A stretch of 7,118 nucleotides of DNA, taken from NCBI GenBank assembly GCA_900318855.1, contig ONMG01000255.1:1-7118 (forward strand). Direction: 5' to 3'. Source of the stretch: an uncultured Prevotella sp. (GTDB lineage Bacteria > Bacteroidota > Bacteroidia > Bacteroidales > Bacteroidaceae). The position numbers and the translations under genes were made by a program. Positions within the stretch are counted from its first letter, which is position 1; every line of letters begins with the position of its first letter. Under the pieces are notes generated by a model. It was not told where the DNA came from. It ran no database searches and saw only the letters and a program-made list of their open reading frames with translations. Shown piece after piece: positions 6,319 to 7,118 of this stretch.

Positions 6319-7118
6319 ATGGATGCGATAGACACCAACTACACGGAAAGATACATCAATCCGCTTACCGACTTCGGCTTTAAGCGCATTTTCGGCACGC
6401 CATTTAATAAGGCACTGCTGATCGACTTTCTCAATGCACTGCTTGAAGGAGAACGTGATGTGAGCGATGTCACTTACCGCAACAGCGAGCAGCTCGGAAC
6501 GAACATCGAGGAGCGTCGTGCTGTGTTTGACGTCTATTGCCAGGCAAAGGACGGCTCACGATTTATCGTAGAGATGCAGAATGTCTATCAGGAATTCTAT
6601 AAGGACTGTTCCATTTACTACTCCACATTCCCCGTAGCTGAGCAGAGCAAGCGCGGCGACTGGGACTACAAGCTCAGTCCTGTTTACACCATCGGCATCC
6701 TCAACTTCACCTTCCCCGAGGACAAGCAGAGCGATAGTGGGGTTTACAAGGAGGTGAAACTCATGGATATACATTCCAAAAAGGTGTTCTATGACAAGCT
6801 CACCTACATCTATGTCGAGTTGGCTTGCTTCCATAAAAAGTTGGGAGAACTAAAGACCACCCTCGACAAATGGCTTTTTGCCTTGAAGAATATGCAGCGT
6901 CTCTTCGCTCGCCCGACTGAGTTGCAGGGACGCGTCTTCGAACAACTCTTCTCTACTGCTGAGATTTCCAAGTTCGACACTAACGAACTGCGTGACTACG
7001 AACTCAGTAGCAATGCCTATCGCGACATCAAGAACGGCATGGACACAGCGAAAGAGGAAGGTAGAAAAGAAGGCAGGGAGGAAGGAATACGGGATGCAAC
7101 ACTCAATCACGCAAAAGC
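6319..7118 (+). CDS. PD-(D/E)XK nuclease family protein / putative Rpn-type transposase (3' end outside window)
   Basis: The frame is open from ATG 6319 to the end of the window: 266 codons, no stop seen. It matches the PDDEXK_2 / Rpn family (PF12784, TIGR01784). The N-terminus has the typical INPLTDFGFKRIFG (13-26). The nuclease core has Asp71 in RRAVFDVYC and Glu85-x-Gln87 in FIVEMQN, the D...ExQ form of the PD-(D/E)XK active site. RGDWDYKLSPVYTIGIL (112-128) and DKLTYIYVEL (159-168) are further family signatures. The C-terminus becomes charged with Glu-Gly repeats (KEEGRKEGREEG, 245-256), a typical and often length-variable end. Family length is near 280-300 residues, so most of the protein is present. 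Rpn proteins are DNA endonucleases that can promote recombination, though many Bacteroidetes copies are untested. GAGG at 6305-6308 lies ten bases upstream of the ATG. Confidence 0.88.
   Translation, partial: MDAIDTNYTERYINPLTDFGFKRIFGTPFNKALLIDFLNALLEGERDVSDVTYRNSEQLGTNIEERRAVFDVYCQAKDGSRFIVEMQNVYQEFYKDCSIYYSTFPVAEQSKRGDWDYKLSPVYTIGILNFTFPEDKQSDSGVYKEVKLMDIHSKKVFYDKLTYIYVELACFHKKLGELKTTLDKWLFALKNMQRLFARPTELQGRVFEQLFSTAEISKFDTNELRDYELSSNAYRDIKNGMDTAKEEGRKEGREEGIRDATLNHAK

Noticed and set aside
6556..7110. Two minus-strand frames of 92 and 86 codons
   Set aside because: Both are antisense to the PDDEXK_2 nuclease gene, which is open to the window end and carries its active-site motifs.
1..7118. 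Search for CRISPR arrays, tRNAs, insertion-sequence ends or a defence island
   Set aside because: No regularly spaced direct repeats, tRNA-like structure or paired terminal repeats were seen. The single nuclease at the edge is not enough to call a defence system.

Overview
The window looks like a chromosomal segment from a Bacteroidales bacterium, most likely a Prevotella-like gut or oral anaerobe. Evidence: lutABC and DUF5009 proteins of the Bacteroidetes type; two perfect matches to the Bacteroidetes -7 promoter box (TAnnTTTG) just upstream of operon starts; and a PDDEXK_2 'Rpn-type' nuclease of a family abundant in Prevotella and Bacteroides. Base composition looks moderate (about half G+C by eye). 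The genus is inference; no marker gene is present.

Layout. (1) Positions 1-237 hold the C-terminal end of a lactaldehyde/glycolaldehyde dehydrogenase (AldA). A strong hairpin at 268-308 probably ends its transcript. (2) Positions 402-4258 hold a tight forward operon of lutA, lutB, lutC and a DUF5009 / heparan-alpha-glucosaminide N-acetyltransferase-like membrane protein. The three lut genes overlap at their stop/start codons, and the fourth gene follows after 19 bases. A -7 box at 370-377 lies just before lutA. (3) A perfect 14-bp inverted repeat at 4254-4290 contains the stop codon of the membrane protein and separates it from a convergent operon. (4) On the minus strand, a PaaI-type hotdog thioesterase (6008-5562) is followed after 22 bases by a lipoprotein D-alanyl-D-alanine carboxypeptidase of the DacB/PBP4 family (5539-4298). 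A -7 box at 6047-6040 precedes them. (5) After a 310-bp non-coding region, a forward PD-(D/E)XK nuclease/putative transposase starts at 6319 and runs off the window.

How the genes fit together. AldA oxidises L-lactaldehyde, the end product of anaerobic fucose and rhamnose breakdown, to L-lactate, and LutABC oxidises L-lactate to pyruvate. Together they would form an oxidative branch from deoxysugar-derived lactaldehyde into central metabolism. The DUF5009 protein probably moves acetyl groups across the inner membrane onto a sugar substrate; its tie to lactate is positional only. The DacB lipoprotein would trim peptidoglycan in the periplasm. The PDDEXK_2 gene is an accessory element.

I found no clearly new multi-gene system. 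The points most worth checking are the Ser-to-Cys changes in the second active-site motif of the carboxypeptidase, the extra cysteines in the LUD domain of LutB, the SGG in place of HGG in the thioesterase, and the four-gene lut-DUF5009 arrangement behind aldA.
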